Assembly: GCA_934445035.1 (NCBI GenBank)
Contig: CAKSDI010000002.1
Span: forward strand, 248,001 to 312,000
DNA length: 64,000 bases
Source of the DNA: an uncultured Eubacteriales bacterium
GTDB lineage: Bacteria > Bacillota > Clostridia > Oscillospirales > Acutalibacteraceae
Reading direction: 5' to 3'
A program made the position numbers and the translations under genes. Shown here in pieces: positions 52,034 to 60,336 of this stretch. Within the stretch, counting starts at the first letter, position 1. The number at the start of each line of letters is the position of its first letter. The notes beneath the pieces were generated by a model that saw nothing but the letters and a program-made list of their open reading frames with translations, was not told the origin of the DNA and searched no databases.

Positions 52034-53575
52034 ATGACTAATGCGGAAATTTGCACTATAATTGCAATAGTGTTATATCTGCTTGCAATGCTCGGAGTAG
52101 GAGCATATTATTCTAAAAAGAATAAAAATTCTACCGACTTTTATCTCGGCGGAAGAAAGCTCGGCCCTTTAGTAACGGCGATGAGCGCAGAGGCTTCCGA
52201 TATGAGCGCTTATCTGCTTATGGGTATACCGGGACTTACTTTAATGTGCGGTCTTGCAGAGGCTACATGGACTGCAATAGGTCTTGCGATAGGAACATAT
52301 CTCAACTGGCTGTTTGTCGCTAAAAGACTTCGTAAATATTCTGAGAAGATAGACGCTGTTACGATTCCCGAATACTTTTCAAAAAGATTCGGCGATAACA
52401 AATATATTCTCTCTGTTATAGCGGCTTTGGTTATTATTGTTTTCTTCGTTCCCTATACTGCTTCGGGATTTTCCGCCTGCGGAAAGCTGTTTGCAAGTAT
52501 GTTTGGAATGCAGTATAAAACGGCTATGATTTTAAGCGCAGTTGTTATCGTCGGTTACTGCACAATGGGCGGATTTTTAGCCGCTTCCATAACCGACCTT
52601 ATTCAGAGCATTGTTATGACTGTCGCTTTGTTTGTCGTTTTAGGCTTAAGCGAGGGAATTATCGGCGGATTTGACAGTATTTTTGAGTCTGCAAAAAATA
52701 TGGCGGGATATTTCGATCTCTTTAAAGGGTTTGATGTCGCCGCTTCAAAAACGGGAAGTTTCGGTACTTTCTCGGTTATAACCACTTTAGCCTGGGGCTT
52801 AGGTTATTTCGGAATGCCTCACATTCTTTTAAGATTTATGGCTATCGATGATCCTAAGAAATTAAAGGTTTCAAGAAGAATTGCGTCTGTTTGGGTCGTT
52901 ATATCTCTCGGAATTGCTGTTTTGATAGGCGTTGCAGGTCTTTCGCTTGTAAATAACGGAATAATCGATAAGTACGAATCGGCGTCTGCGGCAGAATCTA
53001 TCATAGTTGATATTTCAAGATTTTTATCCACAAGAGGATACATTCCGGCATTTATCGCGGGAATCTTCATTTCGGGAATTCTCGCTTCAACAATGTCCAC
53101 AGCGGATTCTCAGCTTATAGCGGCTTCTTCAAGCGTTACAAAGGATATACTTGTTAACACCTTTAAAATGAAGCTATCCGAAAAAAAGGAAATGGTTATC
53201 GCAAGATTAAGCGTTATTATTATCTCTGTTATAGCTGTAATTCTCGCTCTTGATCCTAAAGGATCTGTTTTCAGAATAGTATCGTTTGCCTGGGCAGGCT
53301 TCGGCGCCGCATTCGGTCCCATTATGCTCTTCTCGCTTTTCTGGAAGAGAACAACAAAATGGGGAGCTTTAGCCGGAATTATAAGCGGCGGAGCAATGGT
53401 ATTTATCTGGAAATATGTTATAGCAAAGCTCGGCGGAATTTTCGCGATTTATGAGCTTTTCCCGGCTTTTGTAATAAGCTCGGTATTTATAGTTGTCGTT
53501 AGTCTTTTGACTAAAGTTCCCGATAAATCGATAACTGATACTTTTGAAAGCGTTAAAACCTCGCTTAAAGACTGA
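52034..53575 (+). CDS. Sodium/proline-type symporter (PutP family)
   Basis: 513 aa with about 12-13 membrane helices of the SSS family (DFYLGGRKLGPLVTAMSAEASDMSAYLLMGIPG). The Na+-site SxxS motif region ASTMSTADSQ is clear. The PutP pattern is strongest, so proline is the first guess; other sugar or osmolyte substrates are possible given the sugar-gene neighbours. GGGGG precedes the ATG. It has its own promoter and terminator. Confidence 0.88.
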   Translation: MTNAEICTIIAIVLYLLAMLGVGAYYSKKNKNSTDFYLGGRKLGPLVTAMSAEASDMSAYLLMGIPGLTLMCGLAEATWTAIGLAIGTYLNWLFVAKRLRKYSEKIDAVTIPEYFSKRFGDNKYILSVIAALVIIVFFVPYTASGFSACGKLFASMFGMQYKTAMILSAVVIVGYCTMGGFLAASITDLIQSIVMTVALFVVLGLSEGIIGGFDSIFESAKNMAGYFDLFKGFDVAASKTGSFGTFSVITTLAWGLGYFGMPHILLRFMAIDDPKKLKVSRRIASVWVVISLGIAVLIGVAGLSLVNNGIIDKYESASAAESIIVDISRFLSTRGYIPAFIAGIFISGILASTMSTADSQLIAASSSVTKDILVNTFKMKLSEKKEMVIARLSVIIISVIAVILALDPKGSVFRIVSFAWAGFGAAFGPIMLFSLFWKRTTKWGALAGIISGGAMVFIWKYVIAKLGGIFAIYELFPAFVISSVFIVVVSLLTKVPDKSITDTFESVKTSLKD

Positions 53576-53586
53576 TTTTTGATATT

Positions 53587-53615
53587 AAAACCGCCGATTT
53601 CGGCGGTTTTTTATT
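53587..53615 (+). terminator. Terminator of the symporter gene
   Basis: 10-bp stem AAAACCGCCG/CGGCGGTTTT, ATTT loop, T run. Confidence 0.9.
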
Positions 53616-53641
53616 TTTTTCGGCAAAAATTATAAAGATGT

Positions 53642-53670
53642 TTTACTTTTTATCGATTATGTGATAAAAT
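53642..53670 (+). promoter_or_regulatory. Promoter of the LysR gene
   Basis: TTTACT (53642-53647), 17-bp spacer, TAAAAT (53665-53670). Confidence 0.55.
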
Positions 53671-53702
53671 AATATATGTGAAAACTTTGCAAGGAGAATT
53701 GT

Positions 53703-54641
53703 ATGAACCTGTTGCATATGAAATATGCCGTAACGGTTGCCAAAACCAATTCAATAAATAAAGCCGCAAAAGAGCTTTTTGTCGGCCAGTCAGCGCTCAG
53801 CCGCGCAATTAAAGAGCTTGAAACCGATCTCGGGATCACACTTTTTGAGCGCAGCGCTAAAGGGATGACTTTGACTGCCGAGGGAGAAACATTTATTGAT
53901 TGCGCCGAGAATATTCTAAGCCGCGTGGATATGGTTGAGAATATGTTTAAAAAGGATAAATCGGAAAAGCTGAAATTTTCCGTTTCCGTTCCGCGCGCAA
54001 GCTATATCTCTTATGCTTTTGCCGAATTTTCAAAAACTCTTAAAAACGATGTCGACACAGAGATCTATTACCGTGAAACCAATTCTATGAGAACTCTTAA
54101 AAATGTTCTTGAAGAGAACTATAAACTCGGAATAGTCAGATACGCGGAAACTTATGATAAATATTATAAGGATCTTTTTAAAGAGAAAAATCTCAATTGC
54201 GAGCTTGTATGCGAATTCAAATATAATTTGGTGGTAAGCAAAGAGAGCAAACTTGCAAACGAGAAAGATTTAAGCGAAGAAATTCTCTGCGGATACACAG
54301 AAATAGCCCACGCGGATCCTTATGTGCCGTCGCTGCCGTTTGCAGAGGTAAAGAAAGAAGAATTTTCCAAAAACGCAAAAAACAGGATATTTGTGTTCGA
54401 CAGGGCGAGCCAATTCGAGCTTCTCGCAAAAAATAAAAACACATTTATGTGGGTATCTCCGATTCCCGAAGATCTGCTTTTAAGATACGGCTTGATTCAG
54501 CTTGATTCCGTTAAAAGCGACAGAATTTATAAAGATATGCTTATCTATAAAAAGGATCATTCACTTTCAAAGCTTGATAAGTTGTTTATTGAAAAATTGA
54601 TTTCTTCTAAAAGGGAACTAATAACCCCTTCGGGTTATTAG
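53703..54641 (+). CDS. LysR-family transcriptional regulator
   Basis: 312 aa. The N-terminal winged helix-turn-helix is canonical (TVAKTNSINKAAKELFVGQSALSRAIKELETDLG, about residues 9-43). The C-terminal effector domain is less conserved. Ligand unknown. It lies between the symporter and the hydrogenase operon, separated from both by terminators, and could regulate either. GGAG precedes the ATG. A terminator overlaps its stop codon. Confidence 0.9.
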   Translation: MNLLHMKYAVTVAKTNSINKAAKELFVGQSALSRAIKELETDLGITLFERSAKGMTLTAEGETFIDCAENILSRVDMVENMFKKDKSEKLKFSVSVPRASYISYAFAEFSKTLKNDVDTEIYYRETNSMRTLKNVLEENYKLGIVRYAETYDKYYKDLFKEKNLNCELVCEFKYNLVVSKESKLANEKDLSEEILCGYTEIAHADPYVPSLPFAEVKKEEFSKNAKNRIFVFDRASQFELLAKNKNTFMWVSPIPEDLLLRYGLIQLDSVKSDRIYKDMLIYKKDHSLSKLDKLFIEKLISSKRELITPSGY

Positions 54642-54647
54642 TTTATT
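54618..54647 (+). terminator. Terminator overlapping the lysR-type stop codon
   Basis: 10-bp perfect stem CTAATAACCC/GGGTTATTAG, CTTC loop, then TTTATT. The stop TAG lies in the right arm. Confidence 0.8.
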
Positions 54648-54746
54648 GCAATACCCTTATGCAAAAACAGCAATACACAATTTAAATTTATTTTGATAAA
54701 ATTATACTTAAAAGATGATTTTTAAGCGCAAAAAGGAGTAAAAAAT

Positions 54747-55478
54747 ATGAATCTCGACAGGATTATTGCTGTCAGAAATAATAAAACCTTATATAGGGAT
54801 AAGGACAGATGTTTAAAGGTCTTTTGTGAGGATCACTCAAAAGCCGGAGTTTTCAGTGAAGCACTTAATCAGATCCGAATGGAAGAAAAGGGCTTTAATG
54901 TTCCTAAAATCTCGGAAGTAACTTCAATCGACGGTAAATATGTTATAGTTTCCGAATTCATAAAGGGCAAAAATCTTTATTCGCTTATGGAAGAAGATCC
55001 TGGTAAAACTAATGAATATCTTGAGCTTTTTACCGATCTTCAGATAAAAATAAATTCGGAGAGCTGCTTAGAGCTAAGCAGGCTTAAGGACCGTCTTAAT
55101 TATAGGATCTGCGATTCCGATCTCCCTGCAACCGTGAGATACGATCTTCATTTAAGACTTGAAGAAATGCCTAATGAGAATAAGATCTGCCACGGCGATT
55201 TTTATCCTACAAATATTATTATTTCGGAAGATAATGTTCCGTATATTCTTGATTGGTCGCACGCAACAGTCGGAAACGCATCTGCCGACGCCGCGAGGAC
55301 CTATATCCTCTTCAAGATAAAAGGAAAAGACGAATATGCTGAAAAATATCTTGAATTATACAGCAAAAAAAGCGGCACCGAAATTTCTTACATAAAAAAA
55401 TGGATACCTGTCGTAGCGGCTTCGCTCAGCATCTCGGCACGGGAAGAAGAAAGAAAAATTTTATATAAGCTTATCTAA
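54747..55478 (+). CDS. APH-fold phosphotransferase at the head of the hydrogenase operon
   Basis: 243 aa. Protein-kinase-like aminoglycoside/choline kinase fold: VIVSEFIKGKNLYSL hinge, the catalytic loop HGDFYPTNII (Asp and Asn) and the metal motif ILDWSHATVGN. It is shorter than a typical APH enzyme. AAAAGGAG precedes the ATG. The next gene follows after 39 nt and all later genes overlap, so this kinase belongs to the hydrogenase transcription unit. Whether it phosphorylates a small molecule or a protein is unknown. Pairing with a downstream phosphatase is suggestive. Confidence 0.8.
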   Translation: MNLDRIIAVRNNKTLYRDKDRCLKVFCEDHSKAGVFSEALNQIRMEEKGFNVPKISEVTSIDGKYVIVSEFIKGKNLYSLMEEDPGKTNEYLELFTDLQIKINSESCLELSRLKDRLNYRICDSDLPATVRYDLHLRLEEMPNENKICHGDFYPTNIIISEDNVPYILDWSHATVGNASADAARTYILFKIKGKDEYAEKYLELYSKKSGTEISYIKKWIPVVAASLSISAREEERKILYKLI

Positions 55479-55517
55479 AAAACTTTTTAAATTTTAATCG
55501 GCAAAAGGAGAAAAATT

Positions 55518-55763
55518 ATGAAAGTAACAGTATGTATAGGATCATCCTGTCACATCAAAGGATCAAGACAGGTGGTTGAAACTCTGCAAAATCTTATCGG
55601 AAAAAATAATATATCCGATAAAGTCGACCTTTCCGGAACATTTTGTATGGGCAGATGTCAGGACGGAGTCTGCGTTACGGTAGACGGAGAGTTTTTCTCT
55701 GTCGATCCCGAAACGGCAGAAACCTTTTTTGAAGAAAATATTTTAAAAAAGGTTGAGAAATAA
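55518..55763 (+). CDS. Thioredoxin-like [2Fe-2S] ferredoxin, first copy
   Basis: 81 aa of the NuoE/HoxE-type 2Fe-2S fold: Cys6 and Cys11 (CIGSSC), Cys43 and Cys47 (CMGRC) are the four ligands; an extra Cys52 is present. The HIKGS motif after the first pair is shared by the next protein. It likely passes electrons to or from the hydrogenase-like proteins downstream. Overlaps the next gene by one base (TAATG). Confidence 0.85.
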   Translation: MKVTVCIGSSCHIKGSRQVVETLQNLIGKNNISDKVDLSGTFCMGRCQDGVCVTVDGEFFSVDPETAETFFEENILKKVEK

Positions 55764-56026
55764 TGATAGTTCAGATCTGCGTCGGCTCTGCCTGTCATAT
55801 TAAAGGCTCCGAAAAATTGGTGGAGCTTTTTCAGAAAGCAATAACGGATAATAAACTTGATAATGAAATAACTCTTGCGGGGAGCTTTTGCACCGGAAGA
55901 TGCAACAGGGAAGGTGTGACCGTTACGGTAGACGATGATGTTTATACCGGGATCACGCCTGAAAAGTTCGATGATTTTTTTAAAGAACATATTTTAAAAA
56001 AGCTTCAAGGTGAGGTGAGCGGATAA
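55763..56026 (+). CDS. Thioredoxin-like [2Fe-2S] ferredoxin, second copy
   Basis: 87 aa, a diverged tandem duplicate of the preceding protein: CVGSACHIKGS, then FCTGRC with ligands Cys6, Cys11, Cys43, Cys47. It lacks Cys52 of the first copy. Coupled by TAATG to both neighbours. Two different copies suggest the electron chain uses two 2Fe-2S steps or two partners. Confidence 0.85.
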   Translation: MIVQICVGSACHIKGSEKLVELFQKAITDNKLDNEITLAGSFCTGRCNREGVTVTVDDDVYTGITPEKFDDFFKEHILKKLQGEVSG

Positions 56027-57699
56027 TGGATTGCCTGACTCTTAAAAAATCCAACTGCAAAAACTGCTATAAATGTATAAGATACTGTCCCGTTAAATCC
56101 ATTCGTTTTTCAGGTAACCAGGCTTATATTATCGGGAACGAGTGCATTTTGTGCGGTCAGTGCTTTGTTGTCTGTCCTCAGGATGCCAAACAGATAGTCA
56201 GCGAAACGGAAAAAGTAAAAGTTTTGCTCCAAACCGGCGATCCTGTGGTTGTGAGTCTTGCGCCGTCATTCGTAGCTAATTACGAATCGATAGGTATAGG
56301 AGCTATGAGAGCCGCTCTTAAAAAGCTTGGGTTTTATGATGTGGAAGAAACAGCTTTAGGGGCAACCATCGTTAAGCGCGAATATGAAAAAATGCTTAAT
56401 GAGGCTAACCGCGATATTATTATTACCTCTTGCTGTCATTCAGTCAATCTTCTTATTCAGAAATATTTCCCTGATACTCTTGATTATCTGGCTGATGTTA
56501 TTTCGCCTATGCAGGCGCATTGTAAAGATATCAAAAGCAGAATACCTAATGCGAAAACAGTCTTTATAGGTCCTTGCGTGGCAAAAAAAGACGAAGCCTC
56601 GCATTATGAGGGCTATGTTGACGCCGTTTTAACATTTGACGAGCTTACCGATTGGCTCAAAGCGGAAAATATCACACCCAAAAACATAAAAGACGAAGAA
56701 AAAACAGGCAGAACAAGATTTTTCCCGACCACCGGCGGAATTCTTAAAAGTATGGATAAGCCGGATAACGGATATTCTTATCTCGCTATCGACGGAGTTG
56801 ACAACTGTATTGCGGCGCTTAAGGATATTGAAAGAGGAAATATTCACAGGTGCTTTATAGAAATGTCGGCTTGCGCAGGCAGCTGTGTGGGCGGTCCCGT
56901 TATGGAAAAATTCCACCGCTCGCCCGTAAAGGATTACACCGCAGTTTCCGATTTTGCTGGGAAAGACGATTTTGACATTTCTCAGCCCGATGAAACAGAG
57001 CTAAAAAAGAGCTTTGAGGCTATTTGCCACAAGCTTCCTATGCCTTCCGAAGAAGAGATCAAAGAGGCGCTTAAGCAGATGGGTAAGGTCAAGCCGTCTG
57101 ACGAGCTGAATTGCGGCTCCTGCGGTTATGATTCCTGCAGGGAAAAGGCTATTGCAATCTGCCAGGGAAAAGCAGAGGTTTCTATGTGTCTGCCTTTCCT
57201 TAAGGATAAAGCCGAAAGCTTTTCCGATACTATCGTCAGAAACACGCCGAACGGTCTTATTGTTTTGAATGAAAAACTTGAAGTCCAGCAGATAAATAAA
57301 GCCGCGCTTAAAATTCTTAACCTCAGATATGCTTCTGATATTCTCGGCGATCAGGTCGTCAGAATTATGGATCCGGGCGATTTTTTGAGCGTGCTCAGTA
57401 AAAACAGAAATATTCACGATAAAAGAGTATATCTTGCAGAATATGAAAAATATGTAGAAGAAACCATTCTTTATGATAAGGAATACAGACTTCTTGTATG
57501 TATTTTACGCGATGTTACGGAAGAAGAACTGCAAAAAGAGAAAAAAGAAAGTATCAGCAGGCAAACGGTGGAAATAGCCGATAATGTTGTTGATAAGCAA
57601 ATGCGTATAGTTCAGGAGATAGCGTCGCTTCTCGGCGAAACAGCCGCAGAAACAAAAATTGCGCTAACAAAGCTTAAGGAGTCGATCAGCGATGAATAA
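56026..57699 (+). CDS. Sensory-type [FeFe] hydrogenase with PAS domain (group C-like)
   Basis: 557 aa. Two N-terminal [4Fe-4S] motifs (C11-C14-C17-C21 and C40-C43-C46-C50) precede the H-cluster domain (about 65-330). L1 is TSCCHS (134-139), keeping both cysteines. L2 is IGPCVAKKDE (C184). L3 is EMSACAGSC (C283, C287), where the usual Met is Ser and Pro is Ala. A further Cys4 cluster (C363, C366, C371, C388), a PAS domain (about 400-500) and a C-terminal helical coil (500-557) follow. The PAS plus coil tail and the altered active site fit H2-sensing rather than bulk turnover. The phosphatase gene overlaps its end by 8 bp. Confidence 0.88.
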   Translation: MDCLTLKKSNCKNCYKCIRYCPVKSIRFSGNQAYIIGNECILCGQCFVVCPQDAKQIVSETEKVKVLLQTGDPVVVSLAPSFVANYESIGIGAMRAALKKLGFYDVEETALGATIVKREYEKMLNEANRDIIITSCCHSVNLLIQKYFPDTLDYLADVISPMQAHCKDIKSRIPNAKTVFIGPCVAKKDEASHYEGYVDAVLTFDELTDWLKAENITPKNIKDEEKTGRTRFFPTTGGILKSMDKPDNGYSYLAIDGVDNCIAALKDIERGNIHRCFIEMSACAGSCVGGPVMEKFHRSPVKDYTAVSDFAGKDDFDISQPDETELKKSFEAICHKLPMPSEEEIKEALKQMGKVKPSDELNCGSCGYDSCREKAIAICQGKAEVSMCLPFLKDKAESFSDTIVRNTPNGLIVLNEKLEVQQINKAALKILNLRYASDILGDQVVRIMDPGDFLSVLSKNRNIHDKRVYLAEYEKYVEETILYDKEYRLLVCILRDVTEEELQKEKKESISRQTVEIADNVVDKQMRIVQEIASLLGETAAETKIALTKLKESISDE

Positions 57700-58864
57700 T
57701 CTGTGTGCTGATATAGGCTATAAAAGTATAAATCACGAGGGCGAACAGCTTTGCGGTGATCATGTTGATATAATAGAACAGAATGAAAATTCCACCGTTA
57801 TTGTTTTGGCTGACGGTCTCGGAAGCGGAGTTAAAGCAAGTATCCTTTCAACTCTTACCTCAAAAATAATTTCAACTATGATAGCAGAGGGTATAGCGCT
57901 TGAAGAATGTGTTTCAACTATCGCGGCAACGCTGCCGATATGCTCTGTCAGAGGCGTAGCGTATTCCACTTTTACGATCATTCACCTTATCAATAATTCT
58001 TTAGCGGAGCTTATTCAGTATGATAATCCGCTAATTATCATGATAAGAAACGGAGAACTTTACGATTATCCTAAAACCGAACTTAACATCGGCGGCAAAT
58101 TAATTTATAAATCCGAGATCGATCTCAGGGAAAACGATATATTTATTGCTATGAGCGACGGCTGTCCTCATGCAGGAATAGGCATTGCTTTTAATTTCGG
58201 GTGGAAAAGGGAAGATATCGCGCAGTTTATGCTCGGTATTGCAGATGTGGGATACACTGCAAAAACATTATCCACTATGCTTATTGACGAATGCGATAAG
58301 CAGTACGGTTTCCATCCCGGTGACGACGCGACTGCGTGCGTGGTCAGAATAAGAAAAAGAGAGCCTATGAATATTCTGTTCGGCCCTCCGAGAAATCCTG
58401 ATGACTGTGACAGAATGATGTCGCTTTTCTTCTCAAAAGAGGGAAAGCATATCGTATGCGGAGGAACTACCTCTAAAATTGCGGCAAAATATCTTAATAA
58501 ACCTATTAATGCGAGTCTTAATTTTGAAAAAAGCGATGTTCCGCCGATAGCTTTTATTGAGGGAGTCGATTTGGTAACCGAGGGCGTTATTACTATAAAT
58601 AAGGTCATAGAATATGCTAAAGATTCGCTTGATAAAAATGAGCTTTATGAGCATTGGAGCTTCAGCCGTGACGGTGCTTCTCTTATTTGCAGACTTTTAT
58701 TTGAAGAAGCAACGGATATTAACTTTTTTGTAGGCAGAGCGGTCAATCCGGCACATCAGAACCCCGATCTTCCGATAAATTTCAATATAAAAATGAATCT
58801 TGTCGAAGAACTGTCGGACTGCCTTAAAAAAATGGGCAAGAGGATAAAGGTCAGCTATTTCTAA
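57692..58864 (+). CDS. SpoIIE/PP2C-type protein phosphatase with unknown C-terminal domain
   Basis: 390 aa. Residues about 1-225 carry the PP2C/SpoIIE metal motifs: VLADGLGSGVKAS (Asp41-Gly42), IAMSDGCPHAG and the closing DDATACVVRI. Residues about 225-390 form an additional domain with the pattern GKHIVCGGTTSKIAAKYL that I cannot name. It overlaps the sensory hydrogenase gene, so I infer the hydrogenase's PAS/coil controls this phosphatase, which would act on a Ser/Thr-phosphorylated regulator. No anti-sigma or antagonist gene is adjacent. Confidence 0.85.
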   Translation: MNNLCADIGYKSINHEGEQLCGDHVDIIEQNENSTVIVLADGLGSGVKASILSTLTSKIISTMIAEGIALEECVSTIAATLPICSVRGVAYSTFTIIHLINNSLAELIQYDNPLIIMIRNGELYDYPKTELNIGGKLIYKSEIDLRENDIFIAMSDGCPHAGIGIAFNFGWKREDIAQFMLGIADVGYTAKTLSTMLIDECDKQYGFHPGDDATACVVRIRKREPMNILFGPPRNPDDCDRMMSLFFSKEGKHIVCGGTTSKIAAKYLNKPINASLNFEKSDVPPIAFIEGVDLVTEGVITINKVIEYAKDSLDKNELYEHWSFSRDGASLICRLLFEEATDINFFVGRAVNPAHQNPDLPINFNIKMNLVEELSDCLKKMGKRIKVSYF

Positions 58865-58876
58865 AGGAGAATGAAT

Positions 58877-60301
58877 ATGTATAAATTTGACACAAAGGTA
58901 CAGCACCTTAAATATAAAGTTTTAAGGGAAGTTGCAAAGCTTGCCTGGAACGATACTTTACTTGAAAATATTCTGGAGATCCCCAAAAATATCGTTCCCG
59001 GAAATACGCCGACAATGCGTTGCTGTGTTTATAAAGAAAGAGCAATTTTAGGCGACCGTGTAAAACTTGCTATGGGCGGAGATTCCGAAAACCCGAATGT
59101 TATTGAAGTAATTGAAACCGCTTGCGATGAATGTCCTATGGGCGGTTATGAAGTTACCAACGCATGCCGAGGCTGTCTTGCCCACAGATGTGAGGATGCC
59201 TGCCGATTCGGGGCAATAACTTTTGATGAAAACCATGTTGCGTCAATCGATAAAAGCAAGTGTAAAGAGTGCGGAGCCTGCTCAAAGGTTTGCCCTTACA
59301 CTGCTATTATCAGCAGAAGAAGACCTTGTGAAAATGCCTGCAAAATAAAGGCTATCACTATGAAAGAAAATAAAGCCGCGGCTATTGATAATTCAAAATG
59401 TATTTCCTGCGGCGCTTGCGTTTATCAGTGCCCGTTCGGTGCGATAAGCGATAAATCTTTTATACTTGATGCTATCGATATAATAAAGAAAAGCGATAAC
59501 AATAAAAATTATAAGGTTTTTGCTGTTGTTGCACCGTCAATTTCGAGTCAGTTTAAATACGCAAAGTTAGGTCAGGTCATAACAGGTCTTAAAAAGCTCG
59601 GATTTTACACAGTTATTGAGGCGGCGCTCGGAGCTGATATGGTAGCTGACGCTGAAAGCCGCGAGCTTGTTGAAAAAGGATTTCTTACGAGCTCCTGCTG
59701 CCCCGCGTTTGTCAGCTACATAGAAAAATCGTTCCCCGATATGAAGCAGTATGTTTCGCACAATCTTTCGCCTATGGCGGCTATTGCAAAATATATCAAG
59801 GAACATGAGGCTCCCTGCAAGGTCATCTTTATAGGGCCCTGCACGGCTAAAAAAGCCGAGGTTAAAAAAGAGTCGGTAAAAGAGTTTGTAGATGTTGCGA
59901 TGACATTTGAAGAATTACAGGCTCTGTTTGACAGCAAAGAGATCGATATTACCGCTCTTGAAGAGGGAACTTTAGACAACGCCTCTTATTTCGGAAGAAT
60001 ATTTGCCCGCAGCGGCGGACTTTCAGACGCTGTCGCAGAAGGTCTTAAAGAGCATAATGTGACTGATTTTGAGCTTAAAGCCTGCGCTTGCGACGGAATT
60101 GAGGCGTGCAGAGTAGCACTGCTTAAAAAGAGCAAAAATCTGCTTGACGCCAACTTCATCGAAGGAATGGCGTGCGTGGGAGGCTGTATCGGCGGAGCCG
60201 GCTGCCTTACACACGGTGAAAGAAATAAAACCGAAGTGGATAAATACGGCAGAGAAGCCCTTGAAAAAACCATTGCAGACGCAATTTCAGTTCTTAAATA
60301 A
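58877..60301 (+). CDS. Group B-like [FeFe] hydrogenase
   Basis: 474 aa from the ATG at 58877, 7 nt after AAAGGAG; an earlier ATG (58871) is too close to that site. A Cys-rich N-terminus carries several [4Fe-4S] motifs (CRGCLAHRCEDAC, CKECGACSKVC, CISCGACVYQC). The H-cluster domain keeps L1 TSSCCPA (271-277), L2 IGPCTAKKAE (C322), L3 EGMACVGGC (C433, C437), with the conserved Met retained. The layout without an N-terminal 2Fe-2S domain matches group B monomeric enzymes. It likely produces or oxidises H2 with ferredoxin. Last gene of the operon before a terminator. Confidence 0.88.
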   Translation: MYKFDTKVQHLKYKVLREVAKLAWNDTLLENILEIPKNIVPGNTPTMRCCVYKERAILGDRVKLAMGGDSENPNVIEVIETACDECPMGGYEVTNACRGCLAHRCEDACRFGAITFDENHVASIDKSKCKECGACSKVCPYTAIISRRRPCENACKIKAITMKENKAAAIDNSKCISCGACVYQCPFGAISDKSFILDAIDIIKKSDNNKNYKVFAVVAPSISSQFKYAKLGQVITGLKKLGFYTVIEAALGADMVADAESRELVEKGFLTSSCCPAFVSYIEKSFPDMKQYVSHNLSPMAAIAKYIKEHEAPCKVIFIGPCTAKKAEVKKESVKEFVDVAMTFEELQALFDSKEIDITALEEGTLDNASYFGRIFARSGGLSDAVAEGLKEHNVTDFELKACACDGIEACRVALLKKSKNLLDANFIEGMACVGGCIGGAGCLTHGERNKTEVDKYGREALEKTIADAISVLK

Positions 60302-60336
60302 AAAATATCTCCCTTTTTTAAGGGAGATATTTTTTA
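60301..60336. terminator. Bidirectional terminator between the hydrogenase operon and dpaB
   Basis: 16-bp stem AAAAAATATCTCCCTT/AAGGGAGATATTTTTT with a TTTT loop. Confidence 0.92.

Noticed and set aside
55518..56026. Electron-bifurcating hydrogenase (HydABC) identity for this cluster
   Set aside because: No flavin/NADH-binding HydB homologue is present; the two 2Fe-2S proteins are single-domain and the large proteins are sensory and group-B types.
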